Of a stretch of DNA of 58,795 nucleotides, positions 33,533-41,938 are shown piece by piece. Position numbers and translations under genes: made by a program. The stretch lies in the NCBI GenBank assembly GCA_902802815.1, contig CADCNQ010000027.1:1-58795 (forward strand), read 5' to 3'. Under the pieces are notes generated by a model. The model did not search any database and was not told the DNA's origin. It was given only the letters and a program-made list of their open reading frames with translations. This DNA comes from an uncultured Bacteroidales bacterium (GTDB lineage: Bacteria > Bacteroidota > Bacteroidia > Bacteroidales > Bacteroidaceae). The number at the start of each line of letters is the position of its first letter. The stretch's first letter is position 1.

Positions 33533-34851
33533 TTGCGACTCTTAGTAATTTTTTGTGGGGATGGCCAATGATTGTGTTGCTGCTTGGCACGCATATCTGG
33601 CTTACCGTTCGTCTAAAATTCCCTCAGCGCCATATCTTTCGCGCAATTCGTCTTTCTATCACACGTGATAAGGATGCCCATGGCGATGTGTCTCAGTTTG
33701 CAGCTCTGGCAACAGCCTTGGCCGCGACTATTGGCACTGGTAATATAGTTGGTGTTGCAACGGCTGTTGCTTTGGGTGGTCCGGGAGCGGTGCTATGGTG
33801 CTGGCTTACAGGTGTGTTCGGTATTGCTACAAAATATGCCGAGTCGCTTTTGGCGGTGAAATACCGCGTGAAATCTCGTGATGGTTATATGATAGGTGGA
33901 CCGATGTACACTTTACATCGTGGTCTTGGAATGAAATGGCTTGCTGTACTTTTTGCCATTTTTGGTGTGTGTGCATCTTTTGGCATTGGAAATATGGTGC
34001 AGTGTAATGCAATCACTTTGCTATGTTATGAATCATATGGGGTGCCCGTATCGTTGGTATCTGCAATTGTAACATTCTTTGTCGCACTTGTTGTTGTTTT
34101 CGGAGTGAGGGGTATAGCCAAAGTGTGTACAGCATTAGTACCTTTTATGGCTTGTCTCTATGTTGTCGGATGTGTTTTTATTTTGATATTCAACGGAACA
34201 TATGTGTGGGATGCTCTGTGTCTTATTGTTGAAAGCGCTTTTGATCCTCATGCTGCAGGAGGAGGTTTTGTCGGAGTGTCAATAATGCTGTCTATCCGTT
34301 ATGGTGTGGCTCGTGGATTATTCTCCAATGAGAGTGGACTGGGTAGTGCACCTATAGTGGCAGCGGCAGCTAAGACAAAGACTCCTGTGCGACAGGCGCT
34401 AGTTTCTTCTACAGGTACGTTTTGGGATACGGTGGTGGTATGTATGCTTACCGGCCTTGTCATTGTTTCATCAGTATTGGCTCATGAGGGTATCACATAT
34501 TCAAATGGAGCGTCCCTCACTAAGCATGCTTTTGCCACAATACCTTATATTGGAACGCCGTTGTTGACTTTTGGTATTATAACTTTTGCTTTTTCGACTA
34601 TTTTGGGATGGAGCTATTATGGGGAGAAATGTATACAGTATTTAGGTGGAGGTAGTCGTGGTTTTTACTTCAAGTGGATATACCGTATAGTCTTTATAAT
34701 ATTCATATATATTGGAGGTACTCAACAATTAAATCTTGTATGGGACTTTTCTGATTTGGCTAATGGTATGATGGCAATCCCCAACCTTGTGTCGCTTCTG
34801 CTGTTGACGGGGGTTGTTGTAAAAGAATCTCGCAAGGGCGGGTTGCTTTAA
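33529..34851 (+). CDS. AGCS-family sodium:alanine/glycine symporter
   Basis: Protein of 440 residues with about ten TM helices. The signature of the alanine or glycine:cation symporter family is ATIGTGNIVGVATAVALGGPGAV (near 64-86), with NESGLGSAPIVAAAAKT downstream. It imports small amino acids with Na+, which fits a cell that makes a sodium gradient with NQR. It overlaps the permease gene by four bases (ATGA), so the two are translated together. The 3' end overlaps the convergent PAP2 gene by four bases. Confidence 0.92.
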   Translation: MIATLSNFLWGWPMIVLLLGTHIWLTVRLKFPQRHIFRAIRLSITRDKDAHGDVSQFAALATALAATIGTGNIVGVATAVALGGPGAVLWCWLTGVFGIATKYAESLLAVKYRVKSRDGYMIGGPMYTLHRGLGMKWLAVLFAIFGVCASFGIGNMVQCNAITLLCYESYGVPVSLVSAIVTFFVALVVVFGVRGIAKVCTALVPFMACLYVVGCVFILIFNGTYVWDALCLIVESAFDPHAAGGGFVGVSIMLSIRYGVARGLFSNESGLGSAPIVAAAAKTKTPVRQALVSSTGTFWDTVVVCMLTGLVIVSSVLAHEGITYSNGASLTKHAFATIPYIGTPLLTFGIITFAFSTILGWSYYGEKCIQYLGGGSRGFYFKWIYRIVFIIFIYIGGTQQLNLVWDFSDLANGMMAIPNLVSLLLLTGVVVKESRKGGLL

Positions 34852-35600
34852 TATATGGTTTCGCAAATACGGTGCACACGAATACCTCTCGCGTGATAAC
34901 TTTTCCTGTTGTTGAAGATGGCATCAGAAGCCCAATAGCCAAGTTCTGCTGTGAGTATGCCGATAGCAGCTCCCACAATCACGTCACTTACGTAGTGGCG
35001 ATTGTTTAAAACGCGCATTACTGCTACACTGGAAGCTATAGTATATCCACATACCGGAATCCAGATAGAGCGGTGGCCGTATTCATGTGCCAAAAGAGTT
35101 GCTCCCATGAAAGCTGTAGCTGTATGGCCAGATGGGAAACTATAACTGCCGTCGTTGGGACGTGTGCGGTCTATAGAATATTTCATTCCGTTCACAACAC
35201 TAGCCATCATTGCTGCAGCCATTACATCTGCAACCAAGGCATTCCATCTGTTCTTTGAATGTCCCTTGACACCTCCAAGCACCATGCCCACATGTGTCGC
35301 TATGGGCATATATTGTATATAATCATCTGCAGCGCAATTTATGCCATTGTTTCCCCATTGGTCTCTTACGTTGTCGCGTATGCTATGGTCCGCTGGCATA
35401 AGTGCAAAACCCGTTACGGCAATTGGCAGTGCAATAGAAAAAGCATGGTGTGTACGATTAAGATTCCAACTTCGATGAGCGTGTTTAATGCCTGCCTTAT
35501 TAATCAAGCTTTTCTGTTGAATTGCCAGACTGTCAACTTGGGCGAGACTCTGCAAGAGCACACACATTGTTATTATTATGTACACTAAAAAACGTTTCAC
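34848..35600 (-). CDS. PAP2-superfamily phosphatase
   Basis: Protein of 250 residues with a signal peptide or N-terminal TM (1-20) and further hydrophobic helices. The three phosphatase motifs are present: KYSIDRTRP, PSGHTATAF, and RVLNNRHYVSDVIVG. Likely substrates are lipid phosphates such as undecaprenyl pyrophosphate, phosphatidate or lipid A phosphates; the sequence does not decide. Confidence 0.88.
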   Translation of the reverse strand: MKRFLVYIIITMCVLLQSLAQVDSLAIQQKSLINKAGIKHAHRSWNLNRTHHAFSIALPIAVTGFALMPADHSIRDNVRDQWGNNGINCAADDYIQYMPIATHVGMVLGGVKGHSKNRWNALVADVMAAAMMASVVNGMKYSIDRTRPNDGSYSFPSGHTATAFMGATLLAHEYGHRSIWIPVCGYTIASSVAVMRVLNNRHYVSDVIVGAAIGILTAELGYWASDAIFNNRKSYHARGIRVHRICETIY

Positions 35601-35646
35601 GATAAAATTCGTATTAATGTCTGTTTTCGGTTGTAACTGGATTTCA

Positions 35647-36741
35647 TCATTCTATTCTCCCTGCGTGTACGCTAAATAACTTGTGATTGCGTGATGTGGC
35701 TGAGAGTATTTGATCAAGATGGTCACGATTGGTGTCAGTTATAAATGTCTGCCCGAAACGTTCTGAGGAGACGAGTTCTATAATCTGCTCTACGCGTTGC
35801 GCGTCAAGGCGGTCGAATATGTCATCTAGGAGGAGTATCGGTGTGGTACCGGAACCGCTTTTGTGTAGGAAGTCAAATTGTGCAAGTTTCATTGACAGCA
35901 CCATTGTTCTCTTTTGTCCTAAGGAGGCTTCACGACGCAGAGGATACCCGTCTACAGTCATCGCTAAATCATCACGATGTATACCATGTAGAGAATAGCC
36001 TACAATGCGATCTCTCGTACGTCCGGAACGAATAATGTCCAGTAAGTCACCACGTCCAGCATGACTTTCGTATGTAAGTGATACTTCCTCGTGGTGCAGT
36101 GAGATTGCTTCGTATGTTGCTTGAAATACAGGTATAAACTGTTTAATGAAAAGTTTGCGCTGTTCGTGTATAACGGTTCCGTGTAGAGCCATTTCTTCCT
36201 CCCAAAGTGACAGAAGTGTGGGGTCGGGCTCTGTTTCCATCTTTAGAAGGGCATTGCGTTGTTGCAGTGCCTTGTTATATGCAGACAGGGCATCAAGGTA
36301 TGGGGCAGAAGTTTGTGCAATAACTCCATCCAGAAAACGGCGTCGTTCAGTACTGTCGCCGCTAACCAAAAGATTGTCATCGGGCGAAATTAATACCAAC
36401 GGTATAAGACCGATGTGTTCTGACATGCGCTTGTATGCTTTCGCGCCGCGGCGCATTATTTTTTTTTGCCCGCGTTTGAGCCCGATGCGTATACATTCTT
36501 GCGTGCCGTCTTCGCTTACGTAATCGCCTCCGAGCGACATCATCTCTGCTTCGTGACGGATACACAGAGAGTCTTGTGCTGTGAATGATGACTTGGAGAG
36601 AGAAAGAAAATAGATAGCATCAAGGAGATTGGTTTTTCCTTCTCCGTTATTGCCAATGAGACAGTTGATGCCGTCTGAAAAATCTAATTCCGCCCCCGTT
36701 ATGTTGCGATAATTGAGTATGGAAAGATGGTTTAATGTCAT
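35647..36741 (-). CDS. recF: DNA replication and repair protein RecF
   Basis: Protein of 364 residues of the ABC/SMC-like family. Walker A is IGNNGEGKTNLLDAIYF (28-44), the signature region includes SLGQKRTMVLSMKLAQ, and Walker B is ILLLDDIFDRLD. RecF helps load RecA at single-strand gaps. Divergent from the TPR gene at 36860. Confidence 0.94.
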   Translation of the reverse strand: MTLNHLSILNYRNITGAELDFSDGINCLIGNNGEGKTNLLDAIYFLSLSKSSFTAQDSLCIRHEAEMMSLGGDYVSEDGTQECIRIGLKRGQKKIMRRGAKAYKRMSEHIGLIPLVLISPDDNLLVSGDSTERRRFLDGVIAQTSAPYLDALSAYNKALQQRNALLKMETEPDPTLLSLWEEEMALHGTVIHEQRKLFIKQFIPVFQATYEAISLHHEEVSLTYESHAGRGDLLDIIRSGRTRDRIVGYSLHGIHRDDLAMTVDGYPLRREASLGQKRTMVLSMKLAQFDFLHKSGSGTTPILLLDDIFDRLDAQRVEQIIELVSSERFGQTFITDTNRDHLDQILSATSRNHKLFSVHAGRIE

Positions 36742-36751
36742 AATGCGAGTG

Positions 36752-36759
36752 CAAAAATA
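36752..36759 (-). promoter_or_regulatory. -7 element of recF
   Basis: TATTTTTG on the minus strand, 10 nt before the recF ATG, so the transcript would have a very short leader. Confidence 0.5.
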
Positions 36760-36799
36760 TGAAAAAAGTTCACATGTTGGTGATGAACTACATAAACTT

Positions 36800-36831
36800 T
36801 TTGGCGATTGCAGAAATTTTTCATAACTTTG
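36800..36831 (+). promoter_or_regulatory. Promoter of the TPR-ribH genes
   Basis: TTTG (36800-36803), 20 nt, TAACTTTG (36824-36831): a full -33/-7 match, 28 nt before the start codon. Confidence 0.7.
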
Positions 36832-36859
36832 TGCCCGAAATTAACAAACAAATAAAAAT

Positions 36860-37531
36860 ATGGCAAAGAATAAACAGGCCAATCAGGTGAATGAGATAGA
36901 TCAGACAGTGGCTGCATCTAAAGATTTTGTAGAGAGGCATCAGAAGGGTATTATTTATGGTGGCGGTGCTTTGATTGTTGTTGTGATTGCAGCGTTGCTA
37001 ATGCATCAGTTCTACTTTGTCCCCCGTGGAGAGAAGGCTACGGAGGAAATTTCGGTTGCAGAGGAATTATTTATTTCCGGAGAATGGGATAAGGCGCTTA
37101 ATGGCGATGGTGAGAATGCCGGTTTCCTGGAAATTATAGATAAGTATGGAGGCACAAAGAGCGGAAACTTGGCTCAACTTTATGCTGGGTTGTGCTATGT
37201 TCAAAAGGGCGAAGCTCAAACTGCAATCGGCTATTTGGAAGACTATGACGGTTGTGGTGATGAAATGGTGTCCAATGCAGCTTTGGCGGCTCTCGGTAAT
37301 TGCTATGCAGAGATTGGTGAAAATATCAAGGGGGCGGAGATTCTTGTAAAGGCTGCCAAGAAGGCAGATAATAACACTCTTTCTCCTGATTGCTATTTGC
37401 AGGCAGGCCAGTTGTATGCTGCAGCTGGCGAGAAGGATAAGGCTATGGAGTGCTATATGACGGTGAAGACAAAATATTTCCAGAGTGTTGTCGCTCAGGA
37501 GATAGATAAATTCATTGAAACGGTTCGCTAA
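36860..37531 (+). CDS. Membrane-anchored tetratricopeptide repeat protein
   Basis: Protein of 223 residues. A single TM helix (about 33-53, GIIYGGGALIVVVIAALLMH) is followed by a periplasmic TPR-like region (GNLAQLYAGLCYVQKGEAQTA, LAALGNCYAEIGE, YLQAGQLYAAAGEKDKAMEC). The layout resembles YfgM-type ancillary proteins that assist envelope protein folding. Located just before ribH, with 25 nt between, but no functional link is evident. Confidence 0.8.
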   Translation: MAKNKQANQVNEIDQTVAASKDFVERHQKGIIYGGGALIVVVIAALLMHQFYFVPRGEKATEEISVAEELFISGEWDKALNGDGENAGFLEIIDKYGGTKSGNLAQLYAGLCYVQKGEAQTAIGYLEDYDGCGDEMVSNAALAALGNCYAEIGENIKGAEILVKAAKKADNNTLSPDCYLQAGQLYAAAGEKDKAMECYMTVKTKYFQSVVAQEIDKFIETVR

Positions 37532-37556
37532 ACAAATTCCAGTATAACATATTAAA

Positions 37557-38033
37557 ATGGCCAGCGAACAGCATAATCTCAGCAGTTTTGATATTGCAGG
37601 TGTTCCGTCAGGCAAGGGTAAGAGATTTGCCGTTATTGTGAGTGAGTGGAATAACGATGTGACCGGAGCGTTGTGCGAGGGATGCTGTGATACATTGAAG
37701 AAACATGGCGTGGATGATGATGATATCATCGTGTTGAGCGTGCCAGGCAGTTATGAACTGATATATGCCAGTGCAGTGATGATGCAGAAGGCTGATGCTG
37801 TGATTGCTATAGGATGTGTTATTCGAGGTGATACCCCGCATTTTGACTATATCTGCCAAGGCGTGACAAACGGTTTGGCGGAACTTAATGCAAAGGGAGA
37901 TACTCCGGTCATTTTCGGACTTTTGACTTGCGATACGCAGCTGCAAGCAGAAGAAAGGGCCGGAGGGCGCTTGGGAAACAAAGGTAGTGAGTGTGCCGTA
38001 GCAGCACTTAAGATGGCTAATATCGAAAAATAA
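37557..38033 (+). CDS. ribH: 6,7-dimethyl-8-ribityllumazine synthase
   Basis: Protein of 158 residues, normal length for lumazine synthase. Conserved blocks: [38 protein letters not shown] (catalytic His), and FGLLTCDT. It makes the direct precursor of riboflavin; NQR, described above, needs riboflavin and FMN, but the genes are not adjacent. No FMN riboswitch is visible upstream. Confidence 0.95.
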   Translation: MASEQHNLSSFDIAGVPSGKGKRFAVIVSEWNNDVTGALCEGCCDTLKKHGVDDDDIIVLSVPGSYELIYASAVMMQKADAVIAIGCVIRGDTPHFDYICQGVTNGLAELNAKGDTPVIFGLLTCDTQLQAEERAGGRLGNKGSECAVAALKMANIEK

Positions 38034-38042
38034 ACATAATAT

Positions 38043-38081
38043 AGAGCCTTCTGGCTCTTAAAATTTTACGCGCGTGCGCGT
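38043..38081 (+). other. Two hairpins between ribH and gyrA
   Basis: AGAGCC-TTCT-GGCTCT (38043-38058), followed by a weak A/T tract, could be a terminator for ribH. A GC-rich palindrome ACGCGC-GT-GCGCGT (38068-38081) ends 11 nt before the gyrA ATG and might affect gyrA translation or bind a protein. No promoter consensus for gyrA is evident in this gap. Confidence 0.5.
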
Positions 38082-38092
38082 GTTATGAGATT

Positions 38093-40606
38093 ATGGAAGA
38101 TCAAGACAGAATAATTAAGGTGGACATCGAGTCCGAAATGCGGAAAAGCTACATCGACTATTCGATGAGTGTTATTGTTGCGCGTGCTTTACCCGATGTC
38201 CGTGATGGTTTTAAGCCTGTTCATCGACGCATACTCTTTGGTATGAAGGAGCTTGGTAATTTGCATTCAAAGCCTTATAAGAAAAGTGCCCGTATTGTTG
38301 GTGAGGTATTGGGTAAGTATCATCCTCATGGAGACTCCAGTGTATATGGTGCTTTGGTGCGTATGGCACAAGACTGGAATATGCGCTATATGTTGGTGGA
38401 CGGTCAGGGTAACTTCGGCTCTGTCGACGGCGATGGTGCAGCGGCTATGCGTTACACAGAAGCTCGTCTGTCATTGATGGGTGAGGCTATGATGGAAGAT
38501 TTGGAGAAGGAAACGGTGGATATGACCACGAACTTCGACGATACGCTATATGAGCCCACCGTGATGCCCACTAAGATACCGAATCTGTTGGTAAACGGTG
38601 CAACTGGCATTGCTGTTGGTATGGCTACCAACATTCCTACTCATAATTTGTCAGAAGTACTTGATGCTTGTGTGGCGTTTATTGATGATGATACGCTTGA
38701 TAGTGAAGCGCTGATGCAGTATGTCAAAGGCCCTGATTTTCCGACAGGCGGTTACATCATGGGGTTACAGGGCATTCGTGAGGCCTACGAGACAGGACGC
38801 GGCCGTATCATTATGAGAGCGAAGGCTGATATTGAGTCAGGAGAGCAGCACGATAAAATTATCATCACGGAAATTCCTTATGGCGTAAATAAAGCTCAGC
38901 TTATTGAGTATATTGCCGAATTGGTCAAGGATGGTAAATTGGATGGAATCTCAAATGCCAACGATGAGAGCGACCGCGAAGGTATGCGTATTGTTGTTGA
39001 TGTGAAGAGAGATGCCAATGCACGTGTGGTGTTGAATAAGCTGTTCAAGATGACACCGCTTCAGACATCTTTCCCCGTAAATGCTATTGCGCTTGTGAAG
39101 GGCAGGCCCAAACTTCTCACTTTGCGTGATTGCATCAAGAATTTTGTCATCCACAGACATGATGTTGTGATACGTCGTACCAAGTACGATTTGAGAAAGG
39201 CTGAGGAGAGAGCTCACATTCTGGAAGGCCTGATTATTGCATCTGATAATATTGATGAGGTGGTGCAGATTATTAAGAAGAGTGCAACGCCTCAGGAAGC
39301 TCAGGATAATCTGCAGAAGCGTTTCGGTTTGGATGCTGTGCAGTCGAAAGCAATCGTTGATATGCGTTTGGCTCAATTGACAGGTCTGCAGCAGGAGAAA
39401 CTTCATGCAGAATTCAGTGATTTGCAGGAGAAGATAAAATATTTCAATCAAATACTTACAGATGATTCTTTGTGCCGCAAGGTGATGAAAGACGAGCTTC
39501 TGGAGGTTAAAAATCAGTATGGCGATGAGCGTCGCACGGAGATATTGCCAAGCGCTGAGGAATTTAACGCAGAAGATTTCTATGCTGACGATGATGTTGT
39601 GATTACGATATCTCATCTCGGCTATATCAAGAGAACTCCCTTGGCGGAGTTCCGCGCGCAAGGACGTGGCGGTATCGGAGCGAAGGGCAGTGCAACGAGA
39701 GACAGCGATTTCATAGAGCACATATATACGGCAACGATGCACAATACGATGATGTTCTTCACAGATAGGGGTCGTTGCTATTGGCTCAAGGTTTATGACA
39801 TCCCCGAAGGTTCGAGACAGAACAAGGGACGGGCTATCCAGAATCTCCTGCAGATAGAGCCTGGAGACAATATTTCTAACTGTCTCTGTATCCGTAAGCT
39901 TCAGAATCCGGAATTCTGCGAGTCACACTATGTGATGTTCTGCACGAAGGAAGGCATTATCAAGAAAACTTGTCTGAAGGATTATTCGCGTCCAAGAGCC
40001 AATGGTGTGATAGCCATCAACATACGTGAAGAGGATGCTGTTATAGCAGTCGCTCTGACAAATGGCCACGATGAAGTAGTGGTAGCAAGTCGAAACGGCA
40101 AGGCCGTACGTTTCTCTGAAGACCAGGTACGTGCAATGGGGCGTAATTCTACAGGTGTACAGAGTATAATCCTTGACGGAGAAGATGATGCCGTTGTTGG
40201 TATGGCTGTAATCAACGATGTTGAGAACGAGAAAATTCTGGTTCTTTCGGATCAGGGCTTCGGTAAGCGTACTGATGTAGAGGAATATCGTAAGACGAAT
40301 CGTCATGCTAAGGGTGTGAAGACACTGAATATCACGGAAAGAACCGGTAAGGTTGTTGCTCTTCTTGTAACTAAGGAAGAAGATGATCTTATGATTATCA
40401 ACAAGAGTGGCACGACGATTCGCATTCATATGGATGTTATAACAGAGACAAAGGGTCGTGTAACTCAGGGTACGAAGGTCATCGAACTCAAAAAGCGCAA
40501 TGATGAAATCAGTCACGTGTGCATTGTGCCCCGTGAGGATGCTGATGAGGACGAGGTTCCTTCGGAAAATGTTGATGACAATTCGAGTGAAAATAACGAA
40601 GAATAA
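38093..40606 (+). CDS. gyrA: DNA gyrase subunit A
   Basis: Protein of 837 residues. The N-terminal breakage-reunion domain has [20 protein letters not shown], the quinolone-determining region [18 protein letters not shown], and the catalytic tyrosine in [12 protein letters not shown]. The C-terminal beta-pinwheel starts near 490 with a GyrA-box-like [11 protein letters not shown], and the tail is acidic. This supports gyrase rather than topoisomerase IV subunit A, though Bacteroidetes paralogs are alike. With GyrB it introduces negative supercoils. Confidence 0.93.
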   Translation: MEDQDRIIKVDIESEMRKSYIDYSMSVIVARALPDVRDGFKPVHRRILFGMKELGNLHSKPYKKSARIVGEVLGKYHPHGDSSVYGALVRMAQDWNMRYMLVDGQGNFGSVDGDGAAAMRYTEARLSLMGEAMMEDLEKETVDMTTNFDDTLYEPTVMPTKIPNLLVNGATGIAVGMATNIPTHNLSEVLDACVAFIDDDTLDSEALMQYVKGPDFPTGGYIMGLQGIREAYETGRGRIIMRAKADIESGEQHDKIIITEIPYGVNKAQLIEYIAELVKDGKLDGISNANDESDREGMRIVVDVKRDANARVVLNKLFKMTPLQTSFPVNAIALVKGRPKLLTLRDCIKNFVIHRHDVVIRRTKYDLRKAEERAHILEGLIIASDNIDEVVQIIKKSATPQEAQDNLQKRFGLDAVQSKAIVDMRLAQLTGLQQEKLHAEFSDLQEKIKYFNQILTDDSLCRKVMKDELLEVKNQYGDERRTEILPSAEEFNAEDFYADDDVVITISHLGYIKRTPLAEFRAQGRGGIGAKGSATRDSDFIEHIYTATMHNTMMFFTDRGRCYWLKVYDIPEGSRQNKGRAIQNLLQIEPGDNISNCLCIRKLQNPEFCESHYVMFCTKEGIIKKTCLKDYSRPRANGVIAINIREEDAVIAVALTNGHDEVVVASRNGKAVRFSEDQVRAMGRNSTGVQSIILDGEDDAVVGMAVINDVENEKILVLSDQGFGKRTDVEEYRKTNRHAKGVKTLNITERTGKVVALLVTKEEDDLMIINKSGTTIRIHMDVITETKGRVTQGTKVIELKKRNDEISHVCIVPREDADEDEVPSENVDDNSSENNEE

Positions 40607-40627
40607 CCTTTAAAATACTAAAACACT

Positions 40628-41938
40628 ATGAAGAAGTTAATAATTGCTCTTGCCTTGCTGTTGACAGCAGGTATGGTGTCAGCTCAGACACCTGAAGAGA
40701 AGGCTGCCACGAAGGAAGCCAAAGCACAGTTGACTCAGTCAATGAAGTTACGTGATGCTGCAAAAACAGCTTTGCAGTCTGCCACTGCGGATAAGCCTGC
40801 AGATACGGAAACTGTGAAGAGTAATTGTTTGCAAGCAGACGAACTTATAGAAAAGGCTCTTGCCAGCGGATATGTTGATAATAAGAAACTGTTTGACGCA
40901 TATTTCGTGAAGGATGAGGTTAATACTTTCCTTTTGAACATGGAATTCGCTAAGTATCAGAATCATGAGGATGTAAATGAGGCTTTCTTTACCGAATCGT
41001 TAAACAAGGCTTGTGACGGCATGAGTGGTGTACTCAAATATGGTAATCCCAAGGATGACATACAGGCTGGCGTGATGAAGGCAGAGAAGTCGAAGCTTGC
41101 AAAGTGTCAGGTGTACTATGCCCTGCTTGTACAGATGGCAAACGGTAAAGGCAACTCGGAGGCTGTCATTGAAAACTGTAAGAAGTATATTGACTATCCT
41201 AAGGCTTATCCCGAGGTGGCTGATCTCTGCGCAAATCCCAATCCTTCATATCCGCAGATGGCATACTACATCTGTGCAATGGCTTTCAACTTGAAGGACT
41301 GGAAGACCTTGACTGAGTATACTCCTTTGGCTAAGACCTTTGACGATCCCGATGCGCAAAACTTCATGGAGGCAGCAGGAGCACAGGCTCTCCTTCAGCA
41401 AGGCGACACAGCAGCTTGGATTAGTAATATGCGCGAGAAGATAGCCAAGGATCCCACCAGTGAGGAAAACGAGATGAACATCCAAAACCTTATGGCTTTC
41501 TATGCAAAGAACCCCGCAGAATTAGGTAAGTTCTGCGATGAAATTCTCGCTATAGCTCCTGAAAGCAAGTTGGCAAACTATGGTAAGGGTTATTGTCTCT
41601 TTGCCGATTCAAAATATGCCGACGCATTGGTGTACTACAAGAAGGCTGTTGAGATAGATCCCAATTATCTGGATGCCAATATCCAGTGCGGTCTTTGCCT
41701 GTTTAACATCGCAGATGCCAACAACCGTACTATTGCTGGCAAGAGATACAAGACTCAGGCAGAAGCAGATGCCGATGTGCAGAAAAATGTGAGAGCTTAC
41801 TTCGAAGAGGCTTTGCCTTATTTTGAGAAAGTACGTGAACTCGTGCCCGATGACAGCGGTAAATGGGCTTATGAATTACGTACAATCTATAACGCGACAG
41901 GACAGAAAGATAAGGCAAAAGAACTTGAGAATTATTAA
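40628..41938 (+). CDS. Secreted tetratricopeptide repeat protein
   Basis: Protein of 436 residues with a signal peptide (1-20, GMVSAQ). The N-terminal part is helical and lysine/alanine-rich. TPR-like units are clearest in the C-terminal half (LANYGKGYCLFADSKYADAL, YYKKAVEIDPNYLDANIQC). It follows gyrA by 21 nt and overlaps the next gene's probable TTG start by 14 bases. Likely a periplasmic scaffold protein; no known function. Confidence 0.82.
   Translation: MKKLIIALALLLTAGMVSAQTPEEKAATKEAKAQLTQSMKLRDAAKTALQSATADKPADTETVKSNCLQADELIEKALASGYVDNKKLFDAYFVKDEVNTFLLNMEFAKYQNHEDVNEAFFTESLNKACDGMSGVLKYGNPKDDIQAGVMKAEKSKLAKCQVYYALLVQMANGKGNSEAVIENCKKYIDYPKAYPEVADLCANPNPSYPQMAYYICAMAFNLKDWKTLTEYTPLAKTFDDPDAQNFMEAAGAQALLQQGDTAAWISNMREKIAKDPTSEENEMNIQNLMAFYAKNPAELGKFCDEILAIAPESKLANYGKGYCLFADSKYADALVYYKKAVEIDPNYLDANIQCGLCLFNIADANNRTIAGKRYKTQAEADADVQKNVRAYFEEALPYFEKVRELVPDDSGKWAYELRTIYNATGQKDKAKELENY

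Noticed and set aside
37532..37556. FMN riboswitch before ribH
   Set aside because: Only 25 nt separate ribH from the upstream gene and nothing resembles the RFN element.
38290..38390. Quinolone resistance from Gly at the GyrA position equivalent to E. coli Asp87
   Set aside because: [10 protein letters not shown] does have Gly there, and Asp87 changes cause resistance in E. coli, but this may be the natural residue in the lineage; Ser83 equivalent is unchanged. No claim without comparison strains.
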